From Undaria pinnatifida (Eukaryota > Sar > Phaeophyceae > Laminariales > Alariaceae), in assembly GCA_012845835.1 (NCBI GenBank), contig JABAKD010000026.1, positions 9,744,699 to 9,808,698 of the forward strand: a stretch of 64,000 nucleotides of DNA. The letters run 5' to 3'. A program made the position numbers and the translations under genes. This document shows, piece by piece, positions 1 to 11,515 of the stretch. The notes below the pieces were generated by a model. That model was not told where the DNA came from, searched no databases, and worked only from the letters and a program-made list of their open reading frames with translations. The stretch's first letter is position 1, and each line of letters begins with the position of its first letter.

Positions 1-765
1 GACCTAGCACCACACGTATAACAAACCCCTCATCTAAACCCCTTCCTTTCCCCCCGCCCCCCCCCTGCCCCCTCCCCCGCCCCCTCCGCCCCCACCCCCC
101 ACCTTCCCCCCCCCCAACCCATCCCAACCCCACCCCCTCGAACACTCCAACCTCTCTCTACTCACTGATTGTACGACTTACCCCAGGATATACATGATAA
201 ACTGATGCATCATTTCCAAAACCGTCACATTTATCCCCTCGAAATAATGTATAGTTTCCACGCACATATTGAGCTGCCCCACACGCCCCACCCCCGCCCC
301 AACCCCCCCCCCCCCCCCCCAATAATAAACTGGTGCCAAAACCGTCAGATTTATCCCCTTGAAAGGATTATAACTTACATGCACAAATTCCCCCCCCTTA
401 CCCCCCACCCCTCCAAACCCGCTCTCTTTTGATCAAAACCAGCCCCCCACGTCCTTCAAAACTCCGCCCCTCCCCCTCACCGGTTATTCGACTTACAAGA
501 TTTACTCGATAAAAGGATACATTTGCCTCCACAGCTGTCAGATTTTGTCCCCCTCAGAAACGGGTTTTATAGTTTCAGCGCACAGACTGACTAAAACCAC
601 CCTGTTGACCCTGATAGCTACACTGTAGTTGTAAGGGGTGTCGCCGACCTATATCCTTAATGAGGACACACAGCTCGTAATGCGCGCGATCGGAGTATCA
701 CACACAGGTTGCAAAGATGAGTTTCGACGAAATCTTCGATCTCACAGCCGGAGTGTTTTATCATT
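1..765 (-). repeat. G-tract family copy, reversed (C-tracts on + strand)
   Basis: This is the composite repeat read backwards. From right to left come the head (about 765-600), the module ending in the ATAACCGGTGAGGGG-type segment (about 480), then modules separated by C homopolymers at about 300-320, 390 and 50-135. The head matches many other copies in the window, for example 4560-4810 and 30010-30260. No coding potential is credible; the proline-rich open frames are translations of the C-tracts. The copy runs off the left edge of the window. Confidence 0.85.
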
Positions 766-879
766 TTTTAAAATATATTAACGCTATCAAATTATACGGC
801 GATTTAATTAGATCAACTGTACAAACTACAGAAGAGGTTAACATTATAGTTTGAAACGATCAACCATCCCGCATTTGTG

Positions 880-2725
880 CGGTACCTTATGTTAGCGTTG
901 TGAGGATCGGTTGTTACTGCTTCGCTCGTCCTACGTCGTACATAGAACTACGTTTGCCTCAACATCACCACCCCGAGTTTGTGCTGGGTCCCACTTCAGC
1001 GCAGGTTTCGTTCTGTCATGGTACCGCACAATTAAGGGACCAAAGCCCGTAGCTTGCAAACACGGAGCTTGGCTCTGTGAAAGGAATAATCCGCATGAGC
1101 GCTGGTTGTGTCGGATGTACACAGGTGGGTGGACGATGGAGGCATGTACGGTGGGACTGCTATATTAATGTTAGACTCATTCGTTCACAGCATACGAAAT
1201 ACCCCCAAAAAGACATCAGCAGCACACGAATTTTCGTGCTGGACGTATTATGAGTATAACGAAAGAACAAACGGAGTCACTGCTCAAATTTGAATCCTTC
1301 CCGCGTTACAGGTAGTGCAACACCTATTCGTGCGGCATCTTAGTTAATGCCGTGATAACCGCTTATTACGACATTGTTCGTCCTACAGCACATAAAACTA
1401 CGTCTGTTTCTACTGCACGACCCCGAGAGATTGCTGGGTCCCACTTTAGCGTAGGTTTCGTTCTCTGTGAAGGCACCTCATAATTGAGGGAGCACGACCC
1501 GTAGTTTGTAAACACGAATCCGGCTTCTGTAGAAGGAGGCATCGGCACGGGCGTAGGCCGTGCTGGATGAACACGGGTGGGTGGCTGATGAGGGCATGTA
1601 CCATGGGGTGGCTCTATTACTTTTTTTTTTGTTCGTTACAGCAAACGAAACGCCCCCAAAACACATCAGCAGCACACGAGGTTCCGTGCTGTACGTAATG
1701 GACAAAAAGAACAACAAATGAAGTGGCCATTCAAACGCAAACCTACCCCGCGATAGTGCAGCACCCTTTTGGCGCGGCACAGTTAAATGCGGTGATGATC
1801 GCTTGTGACGGCCTTGCTCGTCCTAAAGCACATAGAACTACGTTTGTTTCTACTCCACCGCCCCAGGTGAGTTCTGGCTCCCACTTTACCGCAGAATTCG
1901 TTCTCTGTCAAGGCACGGCACAATTGAGGGACCACGACCCGTACTTTGTAAACACGGATCCTGCCCCTGTAGAAGGAGGCATCGACACAGGCGTTGGTTG
2001 TGCTGGAGGTGCACGGGTGGGAGGATAGTGGAGGCATGCACCGTGGAATTACCAAATTCATGTTACGTTTCACTTGTTATAGCAGAGGAAACGCCCCAAA
2101 AACATCAACAGCAGACGCGTTTTTGTGCTGGGCGTATTGGACCTAAAGAACAAACTAAGTGACCAATAATATTGAATTTGAGACTATCCCGCGTTAGCGC
2201 GCCACCGTTTCGTGCGATGCCCTAGTTAAGATCTTGGAAATCACTTGTTACGACCTTGCTCGTCCTACAGCACATAAAACTGCGTTTGTTTCAACTGGAA
2301 CACCCCGAGAGATTGGTGATTTTTACTTTAGCGCAGGTTCTTTTCTATGTCAAGGCACCGCACAACTGAGGGGCCACGACCTGTAGTTTTTAACACGAAG
2401 CTTGGCTCTCTAGAAGTAGCATCAGCACGAGCGTTGGTAATGCTGGATACAGATATGTGGGACGATGATGGAGGCATGTACCGTGCAATAACCCTCTTAA
2501 CATTTCGTTTCATTCGTTCACAGAAGACGAAACACCCCCTAAACTACGTCAACAGCAGACGAGTTTTCGAGCTGGATATATTTGATACGAACGAAGCTAA
2601 TCAATCTGAACTACTGTCCCCGTTAACGCCGGGCCCTTTTGTGCCGCATCGCAAGGTAGGGCGCTAAGAGTTGCTTAATACGGCCTTGCTCGTCGTACAT
2701 TGAACTATGTTTGTGGTACGAATCA
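880..2725 (+). repeat. Tandem satellite, about four units of ~440 bp
   Basis: The landmark GCTCGTCCTAC or a close variant recurs at 924, 1376, 1816, 2258 and 2688, giving periods of 452, 440, 442 and 430 bp. Within each unit the same order of blocks recurs: a GGGTCCCACTTTAGCG-like block, a block reading GGGACCACGACCCGTA, a GTGGGTGGACGATGGAGGCATGTACCGTGG block and an ACGAAACGCCCCCAAAA block. Units are clearly diverged from one another. Open frames in different units do not stay in one frame, so this looks like non-coding satellite. Confidence 0.85.
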
Positions 2726-4300
2726 TGTGACAGTTACTTGTTTTGCAAATACTGTATTAGAGGCCTTTCGTGAGAGAAGGGGGCGCTTCTGAAGGGGCCC
2801 TTTCATGGTTGGTTCGTGGTAGGTTTTAGCTCACAACCGAACCACCAGAAAACAGCCAACGTGCCTACTTCCATCTAACTTCTTTCGTCATCGTCCCTAT
2901 ACCTTGGGAATTGTCAATCAGTTTACCATTGTTCCCTTTCCTTACTTGGAGACCCGTGCACCTTTGCACTAGAAGCTTGCTTGGTTTCTCGGAGATGCAT
3001 GCAAGCGCACGTCCAAACTTCGTCCTGATCATCGATTGCTGAGGTTCGTGCTCCTTCTCTCACCGCATGACGTAGTGGTCATTTCACTCTGCCAGGTTAG
3101 TAGACATTACACCACATCTTGATGTCAGTGCTCAGTACTACTTTAGCTCCGATCCGTTGCATGGCGTCCAACTATTGTGATGCGCTAGCGTGCACTGAAC
3201 ATCCCGTGAGTGGTGTGTGTGGTTTCCTATCGTTCAGAAGAACGACACTGTTATTCACTCTACTACTACCCTGCGAGACAGGTAACATTAGTTTTTATTG
3301 ATTTTTCTCTGGAGTATTGTGGCTACATACAGAGTACCTATTAATAGTATGATACAGCACTTACACCGCATATGATGCTCCTGCACTGTGTCTCTTTATT
3401 GGCTCTCATGTCCCCACCCTTCAGTTTGGCTTTCTCTCTATGGCATTGGCGGATGGCACAGGCTGAGTTTGAAAGATTTGCAGTACACCCGTGACGTCCC
3501 CGCCCTTTCCTCTCACATACCGATACCTGAAAAAAATAATGAACGAGCAGCCTACCGAAGGGGTTATGAAATATCAGGGTTTGAGTGCGCGCCAAGAGAG
3601 AGCTCGCTTTAGGTATACACCCAGGCGTTGTTGCTGCTGTGGTCCGCGCCTCGCTGCGCGTAGCTGTGAGTGCTCTGCACCCGGTCCGCAGCAGAGACCA
3701 CAAGGTGCGACCCTGCGTTTTAGGCTGTGATATATATCAAACTAGTATTTCGGTGATATGTTGGTCGGCTCCCCAAGCGGGTGGTAATTCCCCCCGAAAG
3801 GAGGCAGTAACCATGGCCTCACGCTCTCTTTTACGTGATTTTGAACTGGTTGCATTCAAGACCTACTGCCGAGATCTGTAGGTAACAGCAGCAGTATAGC
3901 GATACAAAGACAGTAGCAGCTCCATAACCGGTTGGTTTGCTGCTATAACCCCCATCTCGTACGTCATAGAATTAGACTAAACCGCAGTTTCTGGGATATA
4001 AAAGCTCGTCATGCACGAAGGAACAACAGTTTCTGGGGTATTAAATACAGCATCAGTAGTAGTACGATATTAGAAAACGTGCACGCAAGAGTGCATAAAA
4101 ATTGCAAAATGCGCAAACTTCTGTGAACGGCAAGCAGTCTCGGGCATATGAAAATATACTATTACATAATAATAAGGAGCAAGCGATGGGGCAAAGCGAT
4201 AGCACTGCGACGTAGTCTCTCCGTATCTTGCTGTCAGCTGTGTCCACGTTGCCTGAGAGCAAACTAATTCGAAAATAATAATGCAAAGATGCTTGATTCA
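2726..4300. other. Unassigned stretch between satellite and repeat
   Basis: No gene or repeat family is recognised. Open frames such as 3341-3703 (minus) and 3585-3881 (plus) overlap each other on opposite strands and match no family I know. A short local duplication (CAGTTTCTGGGATAT/CAGTTTCTGGGGTAT) occurs near 3985 and 4030. Confidence 0.5.
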
Positions 4301-4302
4301 TT

Positions 4303-6250
4303 ATAAAAACTAAAATACACTTCAGCTGTGAGATCGAAGATTTTGTCGAAACTCATCTTTGCAAGCTGTGTGTGATACTCCGATCGCGCGTATTACGGAT
4401 TGTGTGTCCTCATTAAGGATCTAGGTCGGCGACTCCCCTTGGAACTACAGCGTAGCTATCAGGGTCAACGGGGTGATGTTAGTCAGTCCGTGCGCGGACA
4501 CTTTAAAACCCGTTTTTGAAGGGGGACAAAATCTGACAGCTGTAGAAAGAAAGGCATCAGTTTATTATAAAAATTAAAATACACTCCAGCTGTGAGATCG
4601 AAGATTTCGTCGAAACTCATCTTTGCAAGTTGTGTGTGATACTCCGATCGCGCGCATTACGAGTTGTGTGTCCTCATTAAGGATATAGGTCGGCGACTCC
4701 CCTTACAGCTACAGTGTAGCTATCAGGGTCAACAGGATGATTTTAGTCAGTCTGTGCGCGGAAACTATAAAACCCGTTTCTGAGGGGGACAAAATCTGAC
4801 AGCTGTGAAGGGAAAGCGGGGGCCTGGTTTTGATCAAAAGCGAGCGGGTTTGGAGGGGGGCGGGGGGTGGGGGGTTGGGAAAGCGGCAATTTGTGCATGT
4901 AAGCTATAAATCATTTCGAGAGGATAAATCTGACTGTTTTGGCACCAGTATATTATTGGGGGCGGGGGGGGGGGGGGTTGGGGCGGGGGGGGGGGGGGGC
5001 GGGGGGGGGGGGGGGGGGGGGGGCAGCTCAATTTGTGCCTGGAAACTATACATTATTTCGAGGGGATAAATGTGACATTTTTGGAAATAATTCATCAGTT
5101 TATCATGTATATCCTGGGGTAAGTCGTACAATCAGTGAGGTGGAGTGTTCGAGGGGGTGGGGTTGGGATGGGTTGGGGGGGGAGGGTGGGGGGTGGGGGC
5201 GGGGGGGGGGCGGGGGCGGGGGGGGGGAGGGGGGGGGTGGGGGGGGGGAAGGGCTTTAGGTGAGGGGTTTGTTATACGTGTGGTGCTAGGTCTAGGCGAA
5301 GGTGCGGGTGATGGGGAAGAAGGGGGCGTTCGAGGCGGGGGGGAAGGGGGGGGGGGGGGGGGGGAACACAGCGGCATGGATGGCTCTCGAAAGATAATGA
5401 GGTGATATCCTGTGCGTGAAGTGTTTATTAATGTGGCGGATTTCGATATTTGGTGGGGCGTTTGAGTAAGGGAGAGCAAGAGGGGGGGGGAGGGGGAGAT
5501 TTTTTAGGAGGTTTAGGTCACAAATAATATTGAAATACACTTCGGCTGTGAGATCAAAGATATGTATCAGCTTGTTATACGCGTGGTGCTAGGTCTAGGC
5601 GATCGTGCAGGTGGTCGGGAAAGAGGGGGCGTTGGAGGGGGGGGGGGGGGGGGGACACAGCGGCATGGATGGCTCTCGAAAGATAATGAGGTGATATCCT
5701 GTGCGTGAAGTGTTTATTAATGTGGCGGATTTTGATATTTGGTGGGGCGTTTGAGTAAGGGAGAGCAAGAGGGGGGGGGGGGATTTTTAGGAGGTTTAGG
5801 TCACAAATAATATTCAAATACACTTCGGCTGTGAGATCAAAGATATGTAGCAGCTTGTTATACGCGTGGTGCTAGGTCTAGGCGATCGTGTAGGTGGTCG
5901 GAAAAGAGGGGGCGTTGGATGGGGGGGGGGGGGGGGGGGGGGGGGGGGATATAATTGAAAACTACGTCATGGATGGTCAGAAAGATAATGACGTGATATC
6001 AACTGCGTATAGGTGTTTATTACTCAGGCCGATTTTGATTGTGAGTGGGGCGTTTGGACAGACTAGGCGGGAGGTGGGGGGGGGATCGGGGGACGGAGGG
6101 GCGGGGGGGGGAAAGGGTTGGGGTTTGTTATGAAGAAGAGGTCAGTGGAGGGGGAGGGGAGAGGGGGGGGGGGGGGGGCGGCGGGCGGGACATTTCAATA
6201 TGTGCGCGGAAACTATAAATTCTTAAAGGGGACAAACCTGACGATTGAAG
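4303..6250 (+). repeat. G-tract family, long forward copy with duplicated head
   Basis: There are two heads in a row (4303-4555 truncated, 4556-4810), followed by the full series of modules. These modules carry the aaactataaatcctt..gggataaatctgac segment, with G-tracts at about 4960-5024, 5158-5250, 5330-5365, 5635-5655, 5920-5948 and 6150-6178. Between 5269 and 5950 the segment beginning TTGTTATACG is itself tandemly repeated (starts 5269, 5572, 5855). The unit length varies mainly through G-tract length. The G-rich strand is the same as the head-to-tail strand. Confidence 0.88.
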
Positions 6251-6254
6251 CAAT

Positions 6255-6500
6255 AAGACATCCCTTTATATCATCTGGCTTTTAATGTTTACTATTCTTG
6301 AAGGTTTGATGTTAGATGCAGCATGCAATCCAGTGTTTAAGTGTAGTAAATAACGTGTTAAATCTTCATAATTTGTTGTTGTATGATACATGGACCGAAA
6401 GCTAGCATATTTTATAGAATATTTGTAGGTACCATTATTTTCTGACATCGCTAATTATAAGAAAGAGATACGTATTGTCAAATGCAACAGGCGAGGTGAT
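6255..6500 (+). repeat. Family B tail (forward), following the G-tract copy
   Basis: Matches 23070-23430 in the same orientation and 27220-27480 reversed. Shared landmarks are GGTTTGATGTTAGATG, CTTCATAATTTGT.GTTGTA and TGACATCGCTAATTATAAGAAAGAGAT. It directly follows the last module of the 4.3-6.25 kb copy, as it does at 23.1 kb, so B is best read as the tail of the same composite element. Confidence 0.75.
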
Positions 6501-6534
6501 GTGGTCATGCACTGTTTGTCACCATCATCATACA

Positions 6535-6660
6535 GTCACCAGTTTTATGAAGTGAATCCTGTGATCCTGTAAGTCGAATAACCTGTGAGGGGAGGGCGGA
6601 GTTTTTAAGGACGTGAGCGCCTGGGTTTGATCAAGAGGGAGCAGGGTGGGGGTGGCGCGG
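6535..6660 (+). repeat. G-tract family fragment (module after the head)
   Basis: Contains the segment with GTGAATCCTGT, GTAAGTCGAATAACC, GTGAGGGGAGGGCGGAG and TTTGATCAA that follows the head in other copies (for example 30280-30350). The head itself is missing, so this is a truncated piece. Confidence 0.7.
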
Positions 6661-7745
6661 GACGCTTTGTATAGTTGCAGCGATTTACCTCCGATGTCTG
6701 TGTGCCTGTGTGTGTCTGAGCATCGGCGCTCGCCCCTCAAACAACAACCAACCCAACCAACCCTAGCCGACTTCAACCAACCCGGCCGCTACAGACGCCC
6801 CTATTCATGACATCCATCTACATCTGACCACGTCTAAAACCCCTTTAAATATGTAGAGCTTGCTCGTGATATGCTCGATTCGCACGGCCTGGTTGGTCGG
6901 GGGGGAGGGGTGTTCTTCACGAACAAGACTGGTATTTCCACTCATCCACCGAACAAACACACATCTCCTACCACACCATCATCAGAGTCGTTGACCACTA
7001 CCACCACTGTCCATCACCAACACCCAACCACCACCGTCGCTACCACCTCGGACTCCGTACACACTCCTGCCGAAGTGGTGGTGGTCGTGGTGGTGGTGGT
7101 GGTGGTGGTGGTGGTGGTGGTGGTGGTGGTGGAGGGGCTCGTACGTTTGCACATTTATATTCATCATAGAAACAATGTTTTTTTTTAGATCAGTGCAAAA
7201 AGGCACCGCACGCAACAGTAGCGAGGAGGATTTTGTTATCACGGGGGGGAGGGGGGGGCACCCGACTGGCTATTGCGTGTCAACCAGAGCGCGTACCAAA
7301 TAGCGGGCTGAGTCACTTGAGGCGACGAGAACGAAATCATGTGCGAACGAGCGGGAGGAGTGAGCAAAGGCGATGAACGGCAGATCAGCACAAAAACAAG
7401 CTGCGAGGTCGTAACCCTAGCATCATCATCGTCGTACGATATGTAACAGGGCACTGTACGAGAAGAAATCGCACCTGGTACGAGGTTGTACCAGCAATAT
7501 AAAGGGTTTTCCCTCGCATGAGGAAAAAAAGCACTGTATGTGCACGCAACGGGCTCGTAGCAGGAGGTAATACGCACTATGTAGGGTACGTATCATCTCG
7601 TTGCTGCATACGTATCAACTACTCTGTTGCACGTGGTGTTATTTTTCGAGACCATTCCATTGCGTTGCTAACATTTCTGATTTCGAGACCATGATAAATT
7701 CAACCATGTTCCGAAACACGTTGAAAAGAGAGTCGCTTCGAAAAA
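6661..7745. other. Unassigned stretch with ACC/GTG-rich microsatellite
   Basis: About 6985-7060 is rich in ACC/CCA triplets. 7075-7132 is a nearly pure GTG array, which reads as polyvaline on plus and polyhistidine on minus. The 112-residue minus frame at 7239-7577 matches nothing I recognise. No gene is called. Confidence 0.5.
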
Positions 7746-7749
7746 GATA

Positions 7750-8475
7750 ACATGTGTTAAATTGTTTACTACCAGGTACATCAAAAGAAGCGCCGTCCCT
7801 ATCACCCAATAACCCCCCTCGCCCCCTCCTTTTTACCCCGCTCCCTCTCGTTAAAACGCCCAACCTAATATCGAAATCCGCCAGAGTCATGAACACTTTC
7901 ACGCGGTTGAAGTCACGACATTTTCTATCTAGCCATCCTCGTCGTAGCTCCAATTCACCCCCCCACCCACCCCTCCGAACACTACGCCCTCTCTTCACTG
8001 GTTGTACGACTTACAGGATATACATGATAAACTGGTGTATTCCTTCCACAACCGTCAGATTTGTCCCCTTAAAGGATTTATTTATGGATTCTGCCCACAC
8101 AATGAGTTCCTCCGCCCGTTCTACCCCCCCTGCTCCCTCTTGTTCAAACCCAGGCCCCCACGCTTTTAAAAACTCCACCCTCCCCTCACCGGTTCTACCA
8201 TTGCAGGATACACTTGATAAACTGATGCACTTCCTTCCACAGCTGCCAGATTTTGTCCCCCGCAAAAACGGGTTTTATAGTTTCCGAGCACAGACTGACT
8301 AACATCACCCTGTTTACCCTGGTAAACTACACCGTAGCTGCATAGGGAGTCGCCGACCTATATCCGTAATGAGGACACACACCCCGCAATTCGCGCGATT
8401 GGAGTATTACACACAGCTTGCTAGGATGAGTTTCGACAAACTCTTCGATCTCACACCTGCTGTGTTTTATTATTT
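7750..8475 (-). repeat. G-tract family copy, reversed
   Basis: The head lies at about 8475-8220 (reverse of the AGCTGTGAGATCGAAGA...GGGGGACAAAATCTGACAGC block), followed leftward by two modules. C-tracts here are short and interrupted compared with other copies, so the copy is diverged. The 182-residue plus frame at 7754-8302 is an open frame over repeat DNA. Confidence 0.8.
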
Positions 8476-9620
8476 TTGTAATATGTAAAGGTATTGGACC
8501 GGAACACTGAATGTCCCTTGCAGGTCTGCCAATTCAGCAGGTCCTCGGAGAGTACTCTCTTTCTTAGCCTTGGGAGAGACGTAGCTTCTTCATATTCCAC
8601 CAGAGCCCCGAATGATGTCTGAGAGCCGCGGCGCACGCCTCGGTTTCATTTTTTATTTGCCCTTAATAGAAACGCGAATATATCATACGAAAACGGCCAA
8701 TCACCTATCAAATCAGACAAGTTCAGGCCTTCCAAGGCCGTACCTTAGCACTAGCCCACCCTGATGAGCCGCATGTGCAGAAGTATGAGAGATTCGGGGA
8801 AACTCCGGTTCTACGAACTAGACCACGAGTCGAAGATGCCGCTCCTCAAAACCCATTCCCACATCTCTAACGGCCTGGCAATGGAGCCAGAAATATACGG
8901 AGAAAAGCAGTTGACAGAACGTGGACCTTGCCATCAAGCAAATCACTAATAATCAAAAACCTGCCGCATACCACCGATGTGGCTGGGGGGGGGGGGGTGA
9001 AAGGGCCCTACAGTAAACCAACCACAAAAACGGTGCCATGGCGAGGCGAGTCGTCGTCGATATGTCGATATGGAGGGGAAAACAGGCGCAAATACAAGGA
9101 AGAAGTAATACCACAAACCTCCCGCGGGCCATCGGCATGGCGGGGGGTTAGACGAGGAAACGACAAATAGCTGCAATGGAAGGTGGCATGACCTACAGCT
9201 CCGCGAGAGAGGAAAGTTTTAGCCAAAAACAAGTTGAAGAATCACAACACACAGAAGAATATTAGACAACACAAAGGTCATATATAGCTTTGTACGGCGT
9301 TATGCGCGAAAAGGGTGCCCTCTGGGCTGAGGAGGGCGCCGGCAGGGCGAAATCGGACAAACACGAAAAACCAGCAATCCCGCGCCTCAGCCAGCGGCAT
9401 GAACACCCGGACCATGGTCCGGCACAGGCCGGGGGAGGTGCTGGCAGGACTGAGAAAAAAACAAGGTTAGAACCGCCCCACACCAAACAAAAATACGCTC
9501 AAAACACCACAAACAACCCAAACGCAAACACTCCAAACCTAGTAACCCAGAAAAATAAATGGAGAAATATCGAGAGGCGGCGATGTCTTGAAAGTTACTG
9601 GCCACGGTCGCGCCCAGAGA
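8476..9620. other. Unassigned stretch, possibly the 3' end of Gypsy-1
   Basis: This lies downstream (on minus) of the last recognisable Gypsy-1 coding segment, where untranslated DNA and an LTR would be expected. I could not find a second copy in the window to define an LTR. A 13-G run sits near 8984-8996. Confidence 0.4.
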
Positions 9621-9639
9621 TTCATCTACATTACATGGA

Positions 9640-10600
9640 ATTCCCCGAGTAAACGCGCTGGCGATGTGAACTTGCCGGCACCAAGAGCCTCGTACGGTTC
9701 CTGCCGAAATCGTGAACCGCGCCGTGGGAAGTGGAAGTTTAATCGGCCCCGGGTCGTCCAGAAAGCGGACCAGGCATACTTTGTCCTTGGTTGTGCTCGT
9801 GCTGACTTTTCCAAGCCACCATAACCCATGGTCTTCTTTGTACTAAACGTGGGCTCCCTTATGAAGCACCGTGTCGTGGTAGCGGTGGAGCCAATCGGTG
9901 CGGGTAGCACAAACGTTACTCGGTGCTAGGAAACGCTCCCCGTTGTTGCGGAGAGCTCGCGCTGTGCCGCCCCTCTACGCATTCGGCGGAATAAGTGGTT
10001 GATTTGGCGGTGCTGGACCGGCGTGCCGGCCCAATAACCCAAAACATGGGGACGGGAGAGATGGACGTCTATTTCTCGCTCCCAGGCACGTTTAGAGAGT
10101 CCCGCCCATTACGTCTTATAGCACCGCGATGACGCCACCTCGCCCCCGGACCGACTGATGGCCGGTGGGCTGCTCCACTTCCAGCCGTTGGAGGGGGGTC
10201 GAAACATGGTCTTGAGTGACGTAGTACGGTGGGGGCGTCTTGGAAAAGTTGTTGAGAACATACTGTAATAACCCCGCCGGTAGGTGTTTGGGCCCGTCCC
10301 CGCTGTCGTGGGGGTTGGCGCAGAGCTTGCAGTGTTCAATTGCCACACGCCGACGAGCGTCCGAACCCGGTAGGTCGGAGGGGGATCCAAATAGAGGAGG
10401 TTACTCCCGATAGTTACTCCCCATTGGCGAGCTGTCCGGGGTCTCGGCGGTGGAACAGGGGCCGACAGCCAGGATCTTGTATGGGCCCGTCCAGTTAAGC
10501 TCGAGTTCGGCCTTGAGCACCTCAGCGTCCGTGTTCGCCTTCACACCCTGGCGGGTGGTGGAGGCAGAGTTGTACACCCATGCCGAACCACCCACAGCAA
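9640..10600 (-). pseudogene. Gypsy-1 integrase C-terminal region and tail, broken
   Basis: The minus-strand segments WTGPYKILAVGP (about 10490-10455), LCANPHDSGDGPKHLPAG, YVLNNFSKT and ITGHQSVRGRGG-like text lie in successive frames. Further on, an LWWLGKV segment and a VRFLDDPGPIKLPLP segment lie near 9830-9740. The first is a GPY/F-type module, common at the end of Gypsy integrases. The second resembles a small beta-barrel tail. Several frame changes are needed to read through. No function is left. Confidence 0.65.
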
Positions 10601-11515
10601 GGTTAGGTGCCGGACGCAGCCCGTGAAGCCCAACCACCCACATCAAGAGTAGGTGCCGGACGCAGCCTGTTCCTGAGGGCGGAGTTTCTGCTGCTAATAC
10701 GGAAAATGGTGAGGGCGGGGTGTGCACGAACAGTGTAATTTGCTCGCTTTTTTCGATAGGTCGCCATATCCCAATAGGCCACGTGGTCGCGGTACAAACT
10801 TTGGTGCCCCGCAACGCCGGTCCGGTCGAAAACTGTCACAGGGAGACGTGGGAGTCTGCCCATGTCGACCGCAATGGGCGCCAGGCTCGTCTCCGCCCGG
10901 ACGGAAGTGGTGTCAGCGAATTCGACGTGAGGAAGATGCAAGTCGCAGTCGTCTTGTCGCTTGTTGACGACCAAACCCAGCATTTGGGACACAGTGTCGT
11001 TCACCCGCTCAACGCCCCCGTTACAGTTCGGATGATAGGAACTTGAAGCAAGCGTTCGCGCGCCCAACAACTGATATACAGCTTGTGAAAGCTAGGAGCA
11101 GAACTGCAGAATGTTGTCCGAGAGTATGGTGCACGGGCACCCAACAACGTGTCACCAGGATATCAGCTGTACCCTCCGCGGTGAACTCAGCGACGGTGAC
11201 GGGGGACATGTCGGCCCGACGATTGAAGCGATCGGTGAACAGCGGGATGTAGATGCGGGCTCGTGGAATGATCGGAGGGGGGGCGAAGTAGTCAACAATG
11301 ACGGCGATATCTGGACCTTCCGGTAGAGGCATTGAGATGATTGGCCAACGGAGAGTTAGCCGTAGGGTTTCCCGCGATTCGCACTTCAAGCAGTGGCGAA
11401 GTCACCACCGGGTGCACACACGCATGCTAATCCACCAATAAAACAGCTCTAGCATTGGCAACGTGCGCATTGGGCCAAGGTGGCAAGAGGCCGTTGAATG
11501 ACAATATTACATGGT
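10600..11515 (-). pseudogene. Gypsy-1 integrase, broken
   Basis: The zinc-finger region is read from 11515 to 11380: a His pair (CHSTASCH) and a Cys pair (RHCLKC) around YWWIS, with two in-frame stops. The core follows. IAVIVDYF gives the first catalytic Asp and LFTDRFNRRADM follows it. The second Asp region (about 11130-11100) is degenerate. SSYHPNCNGGVERVND at about 11040 carries the catalytic Glu, and HLPHVEFA and MGRLPRLP follow. These are standard Ty3/Gypsy rve landmarks. The enzyme would insert retroelement cDNA into the host genome. Stops and frameshifts (near 11070 and 10810) make it non-functional. Confidence 0.8.

Noticed and set aside
4830-5480. Long Gly-, Pro- or Val-rich open frames across G/C homopolymers
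   Set aside because: They are translations of G or C runs in repeat DNA on both strands, and are not conserved between copies.
6982-7242. Polyhistidine/polyvaline open frames
   Set aside because: Caused by the GTG microsatellite at 7075-7132.
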